Part shown: one piece after another, positions 37,477 to 46,470 of the stretch
How the letters are laid out: every line of letters begins with the position of its first letter
How positions within the stretch are numbered: position 1 is the first letter of the stretch
Translations under genes and position numbers: made by a program
The notes under the pieces: generated by a model
The model's database searches: none
The model's input: only the letters and a program-made list of their open reading frames with translations
What the model was told of the DNA's origin: nothing
NCBI RefSeq assembly: GCF_003346515.1
Contig: NZ_QQNA01000112.1
Coordinates: forward strand, 1 to 62,924
DNA: 62,924 bases
Direction of reading: 5' to 3'
DNA from: Streptomyces corynorhini
Lineage (GTDB): Bacteria > Actinomycetota > Actinomycetes > Streptomycetales > Streptomycetaceae

Positions 37477-38469
37477 TTACTTGCCACGGGGGTCGAGTGC
37501 GTCACGCAGCCCGTCCCCCAGCAGATTGAAGGCCAGCACGGTGATGAAGATCGCCATGCCAGGAATGATCATGAACATCGGGTCGACCTGGTAGAGGTCG
37601 ACCGCGGTGGACAGCATGCCGCCCCATGAGGACTGCGGCGGGGCGATGCCCACGCCGAGGAAGCTCAGGGAAGCCTCGAAGAGGATGTTGGTCGGGATCA
37701 GCAGCGTCGCGTAGACGAGGATCGGCGCGATCAGGTTCGGCAGCAGCTCCCGGAAGAGGATGAACGGGCCGCGGGCGCCGAGCGATCTGGCCGCCTCCAC
37801 GAACTCCCGTTCCCGCAGGCTCATGGTCTGCGCCCGCACGATGCGTCCGATGTACGGCCAGCTGAAGAAGCCGATGACGAAGATCAGTACGGCGATCCGG
37901 AGCGACAGGCCCTCCAGCCCGAAGACGGTGCCCTGGAGCGACGCCGAGATGGAGATCGCGAAGAGGAGCAGCGGGAAGGCGAGGAAGGTGTCCATCATGC
38001 GGCTGATCACGCCGTCGACCCAGCCGCCGTAGAAGCCCGCCACCACGCCCATCACGACGCCGATGACGACGGAGAGCATCGTGGATCCGGCCGCGACGAC
38101 CAGGGAGACCCAGGAGCCCTCGATGATGCGGGCCAGGATGTCGCGTCCGGTCTGCGGCTCGACACCGAGCGGGTGGTCCCAGCTGATCCCGCCGAAGCTG
38201 CCCTTGGGCGCCAGCAGGGTGGGGTCCACCAGGTCCTGGTTGAAGGCGTTGGGGTCGAGCCCGAAGACCGACTGAAGCGGCTTGGACAGTACGGCGACAA
38301 GGACCAGAAGGATCACGACGATCGCGCCGACCACGGCGACTTTGTCCCGCTTGAAACGCGTCCACGCGATCCGGCCGAGCGAGCGGCCCTCGATCTGCTT
38401 GCCCCCGGCGCCCTCCAGGACCGCTTCCGGCGGCGCCGCCGACCCGGTGGTCTCGATAGGTGCCGTCAT
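37477..38469 (-). CDS. oppC: Oligopeptide ABC transporter permease, OppC type
   Basis: A 330-residue permease with six helices and the extended N-terminus usual for OppC (GRSLGRIAWTRFKRDKVAVVGAIVVILLVLVAV). The periplasmic block is HPLGVEPQTGRDILARIIEGSWVSLVVA. The EAA loop is REFVEAARSLGARGPFILFRELLPNLIAPI, and the end is AFNLLGDGLRDALDPRGK. ATG at 38469 has GAGGGG about ten bases upstream. It is the first gene of the operon, whereas most opp operons begin with the binding protein. Confidence 0.92.
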   Translation of the reverse strand: MTAPIETTGSAAPPEAVLEGAGGKQIEGRSLGRIAWTRFKRDKVAVVGAIVVILLVLVAVLSKPLQSVFGLDPNAFNQDLVDPTLLAPKGSFGGISWDHPLGVEPQTGRDILARIIEGSWVSLVVAAGSTMLSVVIGVVMGVVAGFYGGWVDGVISRMMDTFLAFPLLLFAISISASLQGTVFGLEGLSLRIAVLIFVIGFFSWPYIGRIVRAQTMSLREREFVEAARSLGARGPFILFRELLPNLIAPILVYATLLIPTNILFEASLSFLGVGIAPPQSSWGGMLSTAVDLYQVDPMFMIIPGMAIFITVLAFNLLGDGLRDALDPRGK

Positions 38470-38926
38470 TGCGCTGGAGACCCCTCTCGGCCGACGGTGG
38501 CCGGCCCATGACCGCCGCTGTAGCGGCTCGTTCACTTCAGATTTCGCACACTGGTCCCCCTGGAGATCCCGGGGGACTGCTTCTTGGAGCGCATCGCACA
38601 CTAGTACGTGCCGAGGCCACCTGCTGCACGGAGTCTTCAACCACGAAGCGATCACCCGCCAGCCCTCACGGGGAATGGTTGCTCAACCGTGATGCGATAA
38701 GAGGGTTACCGTTATCCGGACATGGATTTCGGGTCAACGGACGATGTGGGTCACTAAACCGTCAGATCGGTCATGCCGCCCAACTACCCGCATGTCCTGC
38801 GGAACTAACCGATCCGGCTGCCGGGGAGCCCGTGTCCACCCGGTGTTCGACACCCGGCAAGACCGCAGGTCCAGACCTTGTGCGCGGCCGGGTCGCCGCG
38901 CCCCGCCCGTCCCGCGCGCGCTCCGC
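38470..38926. other. Intergenic region upstream of the opp operon
   Basis: No gene that I can support. It must contain the opp promoter on the minus strand. An AT-richer spot around 38690-38715 (GATGCGATAAGAGGGTTACCG) is a possible regulatory site, but I cannot assign a -35/-10 pair with confidence. Confidence 0.3.
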
Positions 38927-39751
38927 TCAGTAGCCGCCGGGCGCGGGAGGCGGGTAGCCGTATCCGGGCGCGGGGCCCGGTCCCGCGGGCGCCGCGTGCG
39001 CCTCCCGGTCGTAGAACGGGCGGGAGTTGGAGCGCAGCCACATTGTTACCGGGTCGTATTCGTCGGACATCGCGACGGTGGAGACCGGCAGCCCGTCCGG
39101 TACGGCGGCGATCGACTGGCGCATCATCGTGTGTACGGATTCGACGGAAGCCGGGCTCGTGTCGTACAGATCGAGGCCGATCGCGAGGTACGGCACCCCG
39201 ACCGCGGGCTGTACCCAGGTGCGGCGCAGCGAGCGGACGGCGGGCGTGCGGTGCGCGTTCTGCGTGAGCAGGGCGTAGAACTGCGGCAGCGGTACGGCCG
39301 GTTCGGACAGGCGCAGCGGTCCGGCGGGCATCCGGTCCAGGCCGGTGGCGATGCGGCGCAGATCGAGCCAGGGGATGCCGACACCGCCGCCGGGAGCGTG
39401 CGGATTGAGCCAGATTCCCCAGCGGTCGGGGTAGAGGGCACGGGCGACGTCCCGGCCGGTGACCACCTCGTGGGCCCGGGTCCAGCCGCTGACGGCCAGC
39501 TCCTGGGCGGAGGTGACGCAGGGGGCGTAGCCGAGCCCGTCGATCTCCATGTTCCCGTACTGGGCGTCGGGCGATCCGGCCCCGCCGTGCCAGAGCAGCA
39601 TCCAGACGCTGTCGTCGGCCAGGGCCTGCAGGAGCGCCTCGTACGCGTCGTACCGTCCGGGCGTCACCTGACGCAGCATGTGCTCGACCTGTCCGGCCGC
39701 CGCGGTGCCTGACGCGCTCACTGTGGGTTCCGCCCCTCGTCGATCCACCAT
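38927..39751 (-). CDS. SseB-like protein (enhanced serine sensitivity), first copy
   Basis: A 274-residue protein with an SseB-type layout in two halves. The first half has QVEHMLRQVTPGRYDAYEALLQALADDSVWMLLWHG and VTSAQELAVSGWTRAHEVVTGRDVARAL with IWLNPHAPGGGVGIPWLDL. The second (SseB_C-like) half has SLRRTWVQPAVGVPYLAIGLDLYD. The tail is a Gly/Pro/Tyr-rich end (GYGYPPPAPGGY). E. coli SseB affects serine sensitivity by an unknown mechanism, and location beside glycine/serine genes fits. The start is uncertain between ATG 39751 (GGGGGAG nine bases before) and GTG 39721. Confidence 0.75.
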   Translation of the reverse strand: MVDRRGAEPTVSASGTAAAGQVEHMLRQVTPGRYDAYEALLQALADDSVWMLLWHGGAGSPDAQYGNMEIDGLGYAPCVTSAQELAVSGWTRAHEVVTGRDVARALYPDRWGIWLNPHAPGGGVGIPWLDLRRIATGLDRMPAGPLRLSEPAVPLPQFYALLTQNAHRTPAVRSLRRTWVQPAVGVPYLAIGLDLYDTSPASVESVHTMMRQSIAAVPDGLPVSTVAMSDEYDPVTMWLRSNSRPFYDREAHAAPAGPGPAPGYGYPPPAPGGY

Positions 39752-39900
39752 TCGCCCAGCTCCCCCGGGCACTGTTCGGGCGCGCGGTGCGACGGCGCGG
39801 CCGGGAAACAGCTTAGGCGGTGTGGTGAATATCCCGCCTGGCCGAAAGGACACGCTTCCGCGACGGCCACCGAGGTGGCCGCCGACGGCGTTGTCCGTGC

Positions 39901-39968
39901 CGGTGGATGTCGGTGGAAGCCGGTGGATGTATGTGGAAGCCGGTGGATGTCGGTGGATTTCGTTGGAA
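39901..39968. repeat. 20-bp tandem repeat, about three and a half units
   Basis: Units at 39901, 39921 and 39941 are variants of CGGTGGATGTCGGTGGAAGC, with a partial fourth (CGTTGGAAGG). They lie between the two SseB-like genes and end 10 nt before the second gene's stop. Confidence 0.8.
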
Positions 39969-39978
39969 GGGACGTACG

Positions 39979-40713
39979 TCAACCACGCTGGTAGAACGGG
40001 CGCACCTTCGCCAGCAGCCAGTCGGCGACCGGGTCCTGGGCCACGTCCAGCAGCAGCAGGTTGACCGGCCAGCCGACCTGTACCCGGCCCAGCGCCCGGC
40101 CCAACGCGTCCATCGGGGCGTTGCGTTCCGCGGCCTCCCAGGACGAGAGCTGGACGCCTATGAAGAGCACCGGCGGCTCGCCCTCGACGCTGGCGAGCGC
40201 GCGGCGGGCGGACAGGACGACGCCCGCGGCCTCGAACTCGGCCGCCGCGGCGGTGAGGAAGTCCACCGGGTCCTCCTGCCAGTCCGGCTCGAAGAGCCGG
40301 GCCCGGCCGCCGCTGGCCGGACCGTCGAGCGGGGTACGGCCCGTCCGGCACAGCTCGGCGACGGCGAGCGGCGGCAGCGGCATGCCGACCAGCCCGCCCG
40401 GGTTGACCACCACGCCGAGCTGCGGCGGCAGCCCCCTGGCGAAGTCGCGGGCGGGGGCGACCGTGAAGGCCATGTGGGCGCCGACGCAGCTGCGGAACTG
40501 TTCCGCCGAGCTGAACACCGGGACGTAGGCGCCGCCCTCGATCTCCATCGTCGGCAGATCGAGCGCGGGGCTGTCGGGTCCGCCGCCGTTGGGCAGGGGC
40601 ACCCAGACCTCGCTGCGCCCGAGCACCTCGATCAGCCGCGCGCCCGCCCCCTCGACACCGAGCGAGGCGGCGAGCGCCTCTTCCAGCTCATTGCCCGGCC
40701 ATGCTGTGTTCAC
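39979..40713 (-). CDS. SseB-like protein, second copy
   Basis: A 244-residue SseB-family protein. Blocks include NELEEALAASLG, VWVPLPNGGG, IEGGAYVPVFSSAEQFRSCVG, PPQLGVVVNPGGLVGMPLPP and the C-terminal half PPVLFIGVQLSSWEAAERNAPMDALGRALG with VNLLLLDV. GTG at 40713 is chosen because GGAGGA lies nine bases before it, whereas the ATG at 40722 would sit directly on that site. It follows the P-loop gene by 37 nt and precedes the other SseB-like gene, with a 20-bp repeat tract in between. The two copies differ enough to be old paralogues. Confidence 0.8.
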   Translation of the reverse strand: MNTAWPGNELEEALAASLGVEGAGARLIEVLGRSEVWVPLPNGGGPDSPALDLPTMEIEGGAYVPVFSSAEQFRSCVGAHMAFTVAPARDFARGLPPQLGVVVNPGGLVGMPLPPLAVAELCRTGRTPLDGPASGGRARLFEPDWQEDPVDFLTAAAAEFEAAGVVLSARRALASVEGEPPVLFIGVQLSSWEAAERNAPMDALGRALGRVQVGWPVNLLLLDVAQDPVADWLLAKVRPFYQRG

Positions 40714-40750
40714 TGTCCTCATTCCTCCGCCTCGACCCTGCGGCAGCACC

Positions 40751-41563
40751 TTACGGCGTGACGGCCGCGCCGGTCCCGGTCATGACGGCCCCGGTGACGC
40801 CGGTCCCGGTCATGACGGCCGAGAACGCGATCCGCTCCAGTGCCCCGGCGGCCTCCCGGTCCAGGAGCACCGCGGAGGCGCACCCGGCGGGGAGCAGCCC
40901 GCTCTCGGCCGCGGCGAGGAGGCGGCCGACCGCTCGGCGGTGCCGGGCGAAGGCGTACCGGGAGACGCCTCGCCCCCGTTCGCGCTGTCCGGCGCGGGCG
41001 GTCTCGGGCGCCACGTCCAGCAGGAGGAGGTGGAGCAGCCGGCCGCGTCGGCCGCTCTCGTGGGCCAGCCAGCTCCGCACCCAGCGCTGCGTGCCGCAGT
41101 CGTGGACGACGATGCCCGTGCCGGAGCGCAGCGCGCGCCACACGCCTGCGTAGTGGGTGAGCCGGACGAGCGGGCGGTAGAGCGGATAGGGGAGCGAGGG
41201 CGGCAGCAGCCGCGCCCAGCGCTCCCTGGCGTCCTGGGAGTCGATCCCGGCGCCCCGCGCGGTGCGCCGGATGAGGGTGGACTTGCCGCTGCCGGGCAGC
41301 CCGGAGACGACCACCACGTCCCCGGCGGCGAAGCCGAGGGTGTGCGGCACCAGGCCGGGCCGGCCGCGTAAGTCCCGTACGCCCGGCCCCGGCCCCGGCC
41401 CCGTACCCGCACCCGGGCCCGCGTCTCCGGGACCGGCCCCTCCCGGGCCCGCGTCTCCCGGGCCCGCTGCCGCGAGCGCGCCACCGGCCGGTGCTCCCTG
41501 CTGGGCGGGCACGCGCGCCGTCGCGCCGGCCGCCGGACATGTTCCGGATCCCTGCGACATCAT
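40751..41563 (-). CDS. P-loop NTPase/kinase-like protein
   Basis: A 270-residue protein. The first 90 residues are low complexity (repeats of GPGDAGPG and GPGPGPG). Then an AAA_33/zeta-like P-loop domain follows: VVVVSGLPGSGKSTLIRRTA (Walker A GLPGSGKST), GTGIVVHDCGTQRWVRSWL and LHLLLLDVAPETARAGQRERGRGVSRYAFARH, where Arg-rich text may form the lid. Such small kinases act on nucleotides, sugars or tRNA ends; the substrate is unknown here. The start is one of two adjacent ATGs, with GGGGGA before them. It is divergent from gcvT, with the glycine riboswitch in between. Confidence 0.75.
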   Translation of the reverse strand: MMSQGSGTCPAAGATARVPAQQGAPAGGALAAAGPGDAGPGGAGPGDAGPGAGTGPGPGPGVRDLRGRPGLVPHTLGFAAGDVVVVSGLPGSGKSTLIRRTARGAGIDSQDARERWARLLPPSLPYPLYRPLVRLTHYAGVWRALRSGTGIVVHDCGTQRWVRSWLAHESGRRGRLLHLLLLDVAPETARAGQRERGRGVSRYAFARHRRAVGRLLAAAESGLLPAGCASAVLLDREAAGALERIAFSAVMTGTGVTGAVMTGTGAAVTP

Positions 41564-41757
41564 CCGACGTCCCCCTGTCAGCCCGCCCCTACAGGGCCTG
41601 GTCCCTGTACGTGTGCACGACCCTTGCCCAAGAAGTGTAAAGAAATGGCAATGTCGCACAAGCTTGTCACCCGAGCGGGCGAGTCGGGGACCCGCGGCCC
41701 CGATCCGGGCCGATGCGTGCGATGATGTGCCCGCCAACTGCATACCGGCCGTTTGAA

Positions 41758-41976
41758 TCCGCGCGGGAGAGTCCCGGCCACCGTGTGCGCCGGGCGCCGA
41801 AGGAGCAAGTTCCTCCCTTGAATCTCTCAGGCCCCGTACCGCGTGGATGAGGCAGATCTGAAAAGCGGGCCGCACCGACAGCGGCTCCACCCAAGGTGCA
41901 AGTCATGGCCCGCCGTACGCGTGCGTACGGGTGGCCGTGGTGAACCTCTCAGGTTCCGATGACAGATGGGGAGGAC
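41758..41976 (+). promoter_or_regulatory. Tandem glycine riboswitch upstream of gcvT
   Basis: Two glycine aptamers in tandem. The first has GCGGGAGAGTCCC, then GCCGAAGGAGCAAG, CCTCCC, GAATCTCTCAGGC and GTGGATGAGGCAGAT with CTGAAAAGCGG. The second has CACCCAAGGTGCAAG, then GGTGAACCTCTCAGGTTCCG, ATGACAGATGGGGAGG. These are the conserved blocks of the family. A short inverted repeat GAGGAC-C-GTCCTC (41971-41983) follows directly and may be the switching hairpin. The gcvT start is 34 nt beyond. In this family glycine turns on glycine cleavage genes. Confidence 0.93.
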
Positions 41977-42009
41977 CGTCCTCGCCGTCATGCCCTGGGA
42001 GCCACACCG

Positions 42010-43167
42010 ATGAGCCCTGTCCCCCCGAGCAGCACCTCCGCCGCGCCCGTCGGCCCCCGTACCACCGCCCTCGACGCGGTGCACCGCGCGCTCGGCGCGA
42101 CCATGACCGACTTCGCGGGCTGGGACATGCCGCTGCGCTACGGCAGCGAGCGCGACGAGCACCAGGCCGTACGGACCGGGGTCGGTCTCTTCGACCTCTC
42201 CCACATGGGCGAGATCACCGTGTCAGGCCCGGCCGCGGGGGCGCTCCTGGACTACGCGCTGGTCGGCAACATCGGCGCGCTCGCCGTGGGCCGGGCCCGC
42301 TACACCATGATCTGCCGGGAGGACGGCGGGATCCTCGACGACCTGATCGTCTACCGCCTCCAGGACGACGAGTACATGATCGTCGCCAACGCCTCCAACG
42401 CCCAGGTGGTGCTGGACGCGCTGAACGTGCGCTCCGAGGGGTTCGACGCCGATGTGCGCGACGACCGTGACGCGTACGCGCTGCTGGCCGTCCAGGGCCC
42501 GGAGGCCGCCGGCGTCCTGAAGGCCGTGACGGACGCCGATCTGGACGGGCTCAAGTACTACGCGGGGCTGCCGGGCACGGTCGCCGGGGTCCCCGCGCTG
42601 ATCGCCCGCACCGGCTACACGGGCGAGGACGGCTTCGAGCTGTTCGTCGAACCCCGGTACGCCGAGCGGCTGTGGCAGGCGCTGACCGAGGCGGGCGAGG
42701 GCGTCGGCCTGGTGCCCTGCGGGCTGTCCTGCCGCGACACGCTGCGCCTGGAGGCGGGCATGCCGCTGTACGGGCACGAGCTGTCCACCGCTCTCACCCC
42801 GTTCGACGCGGGCCTCGGCCGGGTCGTGAAGTTCGAGAAGACGTCGAACGACGGCGACTTCGTCGGGCGTACGGCGCTGGAGGCGGCGGCCGAGCGCGCC
42901 GCGAGCGCCCCGCCGCGCAGGCTGGTCGGCCTGATCGCCGAGGGCCGCCGGGTGCCGCGCGCCGGATACCCGGTGGTCGCCGGAGGGACGACGGTGGGCG
43001 AGGTCACCTCGGGCGCCCCGTCACCGACCCTGGGCCGGCCGATCGCGATGGCGTACGTCGACGCGGTCCACGCCGAACCGGGCGCCGCGGGCGTCGGCGT
43101 GGACATCCGGGGCTCACACGAGCCGTACGAGGTCGTGGCGCTCCCGTTCTACAAGCGCCAGAAGTAA
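42010..43167 (+). CDS. gcvT: Glycine cleavage system T protein (aminomethyltransferase)
   Basis: A 385-residue T protein that moves the aminomethyl carbon from lipoyl-H protein to tetrahydrofolate. It has [44 protein letters not shown] and [15 protein letters not shown], plus [22 protein letters not shown], the folate-binding parts, and the C-terminal barrel KRLVGL-like [17 protein letters not shown] at 42010 has GGGAG eight bases before it. The upstream in-frame ATG at 41959 lies inside the riboswitch and is rejected. gcvH follows after 82 nt. No gcvP is in this window, as it usually lies elsewhere in Streptomyces. Confidence 0.96.
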   Translation: MSPVPPSSTSAAPVGPRTTALDAVHRALGATMTDFAGWDMPLRYGSERDEHQAVRTGVGLFDLSHMGEITVSGPAAGALLDYALVGNIGALAVGRARYTMICREDGGILDDLIVYRLQDDEYMIVANASNAQVVLDALNVRSEGFDADVRDDRDAYALLAVQGPEAAGVLKAVTDADLDGLKYYAGLPGTVAGVPALIARTGYTGEDGFELFVEPRYAERLWQALTEAGEGVGLVPCGLSCRDTLRLEAGMPLYGHELSTALTPFDAGLGRVVKFEKTSNDGDFVGRTALEAAAERAASAPPRRLVGLIAEGRRVPRAGYPVVAGGTTVGEVTSGAPSPTLGRPIAMAYVDAVHAEPGAAGVGVDIRGSHEPYEVVALPFYKRQK

Positions 43168-43249
43168 TCCGGACGGACCGGCGACGCCCGTCTCGGTCCG
43201 TAAGACGCTTGTTCCACACCACACCCCCGCGTACAGGAGAATTCAGGTC

Positions 43250-43624
43250 ATGAGCTACCCCCAGCAGCTGCGGTACAGCAAGGAACACGAGTGGCTGTCG
43301 GCCGCCGACAACGGTGTGTCGACGGTGGGCATCACGGAGTACGCGGCGAACGCCCTCGGCGACGTCGTGTTCGCCCAGCTCCCCGAGGTCGGTGAGACCG
43401 TGACCGCGGGCGAGACCTGTGGAGAGCTGGAGTCCACCAAGTCCGTCAGCGACCTCTACTCCCCTGTGACCGGCGAGGTCACCGAGACGAACCAGGACGT
43501 CGTGGACGACCCCTCGTTGGTGAACTCCGCCCCCTACGAGGGCGGCTGGCTGTTCAAGGTGCGCGTCGAGGCGGAGGACGAACTGCTCTCCGCCGACGAG
43601 TACAAAGAGTTCTCCGGCAACTGA
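43250..43624 (+). CDS. gcvH: Glycine cleavage system H protein
   Basis: A 124-residue H protein, the lipoylated shuttle of the complex. The lipoyl Lys is in [20 protein letters not shown]. It begins [42 protein letters not shown] and has the C-terminal block [15 protein letters not shown]. The length is normal. ATG at 43250 has AGGAGA nine bases upstream. It lies in the gcvT-gcvH-glyA set under the glycine riboswitch. Confidence 0.97.
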   Translation: MSYPQQLRYSKEHEWLSAADNGVSTVGITEYAANALGDVVFAQLPEVGETVTAGETCGELESTKSVSDLYSPVTGEVTETNQDVVDDPSLVNSAPYEGGWLFKVRVEAEDELLSADEYKEFSGN

Positions 43625-43639
43625 CACCCAGGGACTGTG

Positions 43640-44908
43640 ATGTCTTCGAATCCGCTTCTGAACGCCTCGCTCCACGAACTCGACCCCGACGTCGCCGCCG
43701 CGGTCGACGCCGAACTCCACCGTCAGCAGTCCACCCTCGAAATGATCGCCTCGGAGAACTTCGCTCCGGTCGCGGTGATGGAGGCGCAGGGCTCGGTACT
43801 GACCAACAAGTACGCCGAGGGCTACCCGGGCCGCCGCTACTACGGCGGCTGTGAGCACGTCGACGTGATCGAGCAGATCGCCATCGACCGGGTGAAGGCC
43901 CTCTTCGGCGCCGAGCACGCGAACGTACAGCCGCACTCGGGCGCCCAGGCGAACGCCGCCGCGATGTTCGCGCTGCTCTCCCCCGGCGACACGATCATGG
44001 GTCTGAACCTCGCCCACGGCGGGCACCTGACCCACGGCATGAAGATCAACTTCTCCGGCAAGCTCTACAACGTCGTCGCGTACCACGTGGACGACGCGAC
44101 CGGACAGATCGACATGGGCGAGGTCGAGCGGCTGGCCAAGGAGTCCCGGCCGAAGCTGATCGTGGCCGGCTGGTCCGCCTACCCCCGGCAGCTGGACTTC
44201 GCCGCGTTCCGCCGGATCGCCGACGAGGTCGGCGCGTACCTGATGGTCGACATGGCGCACTTCGCCGGTCTGGTCGCCGCGGGGCTGCACCCCAACCCGG
44301 TGCCGCACGCCCATGTCGTGACCACCACCACGCACAAGACCCTCGGCGGTCCGCGCGGCGGGGTGATCCTCTCCACCAAGGAACTGGCGAAGAAGATCAA
44401 CTCGGCGGTCTTCCCCGGTCAGCAGGGTGGCCCGCTGGAGCATGTGATCGCGGGCAAGGCGGTCTCCTTCAAGGTCGCGGCCACCGAGGAGTTCAAGGAG
44501 CGCCAGCAGCGCACCCTCGACGGCGCCCGGATCCTCGCCGAGCGGCTGAGCCTGCCGGACGTCGCCGAGGCCGGTGTCTCCGTGCTCTCCGGCGGTACGG
44601 ACGTCCATCTGGTCCTGGTCGACCTGCGCGACTCCGAGCTGGACGGCCAGCAGGCCGAGGACCGGCTGCACGAGGTCGGCATCACGGTCAACCGCAACGC
44701 CGTCCCGAACGACCCGCGCCCCCCGATGGTCACCTCGGGTCTGCGCATCGGCACCCCGGCGCTGGCCACCCGCGGCTTCACGACCGAGGACTTCACCGAG
44801 GTCGCGGAGATCATCGCGGCGGCGCTGAAGCCCGGCTTCGACCGCGAGGAGCTGGCGGGCCGGGTCTCCGCGCTGGCCGCGCGGCACCCGCTGTACCCGG
44901 GCCTGTAA
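43640..44908 (+). CDS. glyA: Serine hydroxymethyltransferase
   Basis: A 422-residue PLP enzyme that interconverts serine and glycine with tetrahydrofolate. Conserved blocks are [69 protein letters not shown], the PLP Lys in [14 protein letters not shown], and [15 protein letters not shown] [18 protein letters not shown] at 43640 is preferred to the adjacent GTG at 43637; AGGGA is upstream. It is 15 nt after gcvH, so it is cotranscribed and probably glycine-induced. A terminator follows. Confidence 0.97.
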   Translation: MSSNPLLNASLHELDPDVAAAVDAELHRQQSTLEMIASENFAPVAVMEAQGSVLTNKYAEGYPGRRYYGGCEHVDVIEQIAIDRVKALFGAEHANVQPHSGAQANAAAMFALLSPGDTIMGLNLAHGGHLTHGMKINFSGKLYNVVAYHVDDATGQIDMGEVERLAKESRPKLIVAGWSAYPRQLDFAAFRRIADEVGAYLMVDMAHFAGLVAAGLHPNPVPHAHVVTTTTHKTLGGPRGGVILSTKELAKKINSAVFPGQQGGPLEHVIAGKAVSFKVAATEEFKERQQRTLDGARILAERLSLPDVAEAGVSVLSGGTDVHLVLVDLRDSELDGQQAEDRLHEVGITVNRNAVPNDPRPPMVTSGLRIGTPALATRGFTTEDFTEVAEIIAAALKPGFDREELAGRVSALAARHPLYPGL

Positions 44909-44931
44909 TCACCCGTACCACCCGCGTGACC

Positions 44932-44970
44932 GGGGCACCGCGCAGACTGGAACAGTGCGCGCGGTGCCCC
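44932..44970 (+). terminator. Terminator after glyA
   Basis: GGGGCACCGCGC and GCGCGGTGCCCC form a perfect 12-bp stem with a 15-base loop, 24 nt past the glyA stop and before the sdaA leader. It separates the riboswitch operon from sdaA. Confidence 0.75.
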
Positions 44971-45046
44971 GCCCCGTGTCTTCCGTCCTCTGCGCACCAC
45001 CCCGGCGGACAACGGCGTCCGCCAACCGGCGACAAGGAGTCCCACC

Positions 45047-46444
45047 GTGGCCATCTCGGTCTTCGACCTGTTCTCGATCGGTATCGGCCCGTCCAGCTCG
45101 CACACGGTCGGCCCGATGCGCGCGGCCGGGATGTTCGCCCGCCGCCTCAAGAACGAGGGGCTGATCGCCCACACGGCCTCGGTCCGGGCCGAGCTGTACG
45201 GCTCCCTCGGCGCGACCGGCCACGGCCACGGCACCCCCAAGGCCGTCCTGCTGGGCCTGGAGGGCCACTCCCCGCGCACGGTCGACGTGGAGAACGCCGA
45301 CGCCGAGGCGGAACGTATCCGCACCAGCGGCCGGCTCCAGCTGCTCGGCATGCACGAGATCGCCTTCGACGCGGACGAGGACCTGGTCCTGCACCGCCGC
45401 AAGGCCCTGCCGTACCACGCGAACGGTATGACGCTCGCCGCGTACGACGCGGATGGCGGAGCGCTCCTGGAGAAGACGTACTACTCGGTGGGCGGCGGTT
45501 TCGTCGTGGACGAGACCGTGCTCGACGCGGACGGCTCGGCCAAGGACCGCATCGTGCCCGACGACACCGTGCTGAGGCACCCCTTCCGGACCGGTGACGA
45601 GCTGCTGCGGCTCTCCTCCGACACCGGTCTTTCGATCTCCGCGCTGATGCTGGAGAACGAGAAGGCGTGGCGCACGGAGGAGGAGATCCGCGCCGGGCTG
45701 CTGGAGATCTGGCGCGTCATGCGGGAGTGCGTCACGCGCGGCATGTCCCGCGAGGGCATCCTGCCCGGCGGCCTCAAGGTCCGCCGCCGCGCCGCCCACT
45801 CGGCCCGCCAGCTGCGCGCGGAGGGCGACCAGCAGGCCCACGCCATGGAGTGGATCACGCTCTACGCGATGGCCGTCAACGAGGAGAACGCGGCGGGCGG
45901 CCGGGTCGTCACGGCCCCCACCAACGGCGCGGCCGGCATCATCCCGGCCGTCCTGCACTACTACATGAACTTCGCGGCGGGCGGCGCCACCGAGACCGAG
46001 AAGGACGACAACGTCGTCCGCTTCCTCCTCGCGGCCGGCGCCATCGGCATGCTCTTCAAGGAGAACGCCTCCATCTCCGGCGCCGAGGTCGGCTGCCAGG
46101 GCGAGGTGGGCTCCGCCTGCTCCATGGCCGCCGGCGCCCTCGCCGAGGTCCTCGGCGGCTCGGCGGAACAGGTCGAGAACGCCGCCGAGATCGGCATGGA
46201 ACACAACCTCGGCCTCACCTGCGACCCGGTCGGCGGCCTCGTCCAGATCCCCTGCATCGAACGCAACGGCATGGCGGCGGTCAAGGCGGTCACGGCGGCG
46301 AAGATGGCGCTGCGCGGCGACGGCAGCCACAAGGTCTCCCTCGACAAGGTCATCAAGACGATGAAGGAGACCGGCGCGGACATGTCCGTGAAGTACAAGG
46401 AGACGGCCCGCGGCGGGCTCGCGGTGAACATCATCGAGTGCTGA
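45047..46444 (+). CDS. sdaA: L-serine dehydratase (L-serine ammonia-lyase), Fe-S type
   Basis: A 465-residue fused alpha-beta enzyme that converts serine to pyruvate and ammonia. The beta part opens [30 protein letters not shown]. The alpha part carries the Cys for the 4Fe-4S cluster in [21 protein letters not shown] and [20 protein letters not shown], with [18 protein letters not shown]. The GTG start has AAGGAG seven bases before it. It completes the glycine-to-serine-to-pyruvate path with gcvTH and glyA. It ends 26 nt before the convergent large fusion gene. Confidence 0.96.
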   Translation: MAISVFDLFSIGIGPSSSHTVGPMRAAGMFARRLKNEGLIAHTASVRAELYGSLGATGHGHGTPKAVLLGLEGHSPRTVDVENADAEAERIRTSGRLQLLGMHEIAFDADEDLVLHRRKALPYHANGMTLAAYDADGGALLEKTYYSVGGGFVVDETVLDADGSAKDRIVPDDTVLRHPFRTGDELLRLSSDTGLSISALMLENEKAWRTEEEIRAGLLEIWRVMRECVTRGMSREGILPGGLKVRRRAAHSARQLRAEGDQQAHAMEWITLYAMAVNEENAAGGRVVTAPTNGAAGIIPAVLHYYMNFAAGGATETEKDDNVVRFLLAAGAIGMLFKENASISGAEVGCQGEVGSACSMAAGALAEVLGGSAEQVENAAEIGMEHNLGLTCDPVGGLVQIPCIERNGMAAVKAVTAAKMALRGDGSHKVSLDKVIKTMKETGADMSVKYKETARGGLAVNIIEC

Positions 46445-46470
46445 GGAGACCTGCTCCGACCGGGTAGTTC

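Noticed and set aside
40723..40749. Start of the second SseB-like gene at 40749 or 40722
   Set aside because: GGAGGA would overlap or touch those codons; GTG at 40713 has the right nine-base spacing.
41959..42009. Earlier in-frame ATG for gcvT
   Set aside because: It lies inside the second glycine aptamer; the ATG at 42010 has a proper ribosome binding site and the conserved N-terminus follows it.
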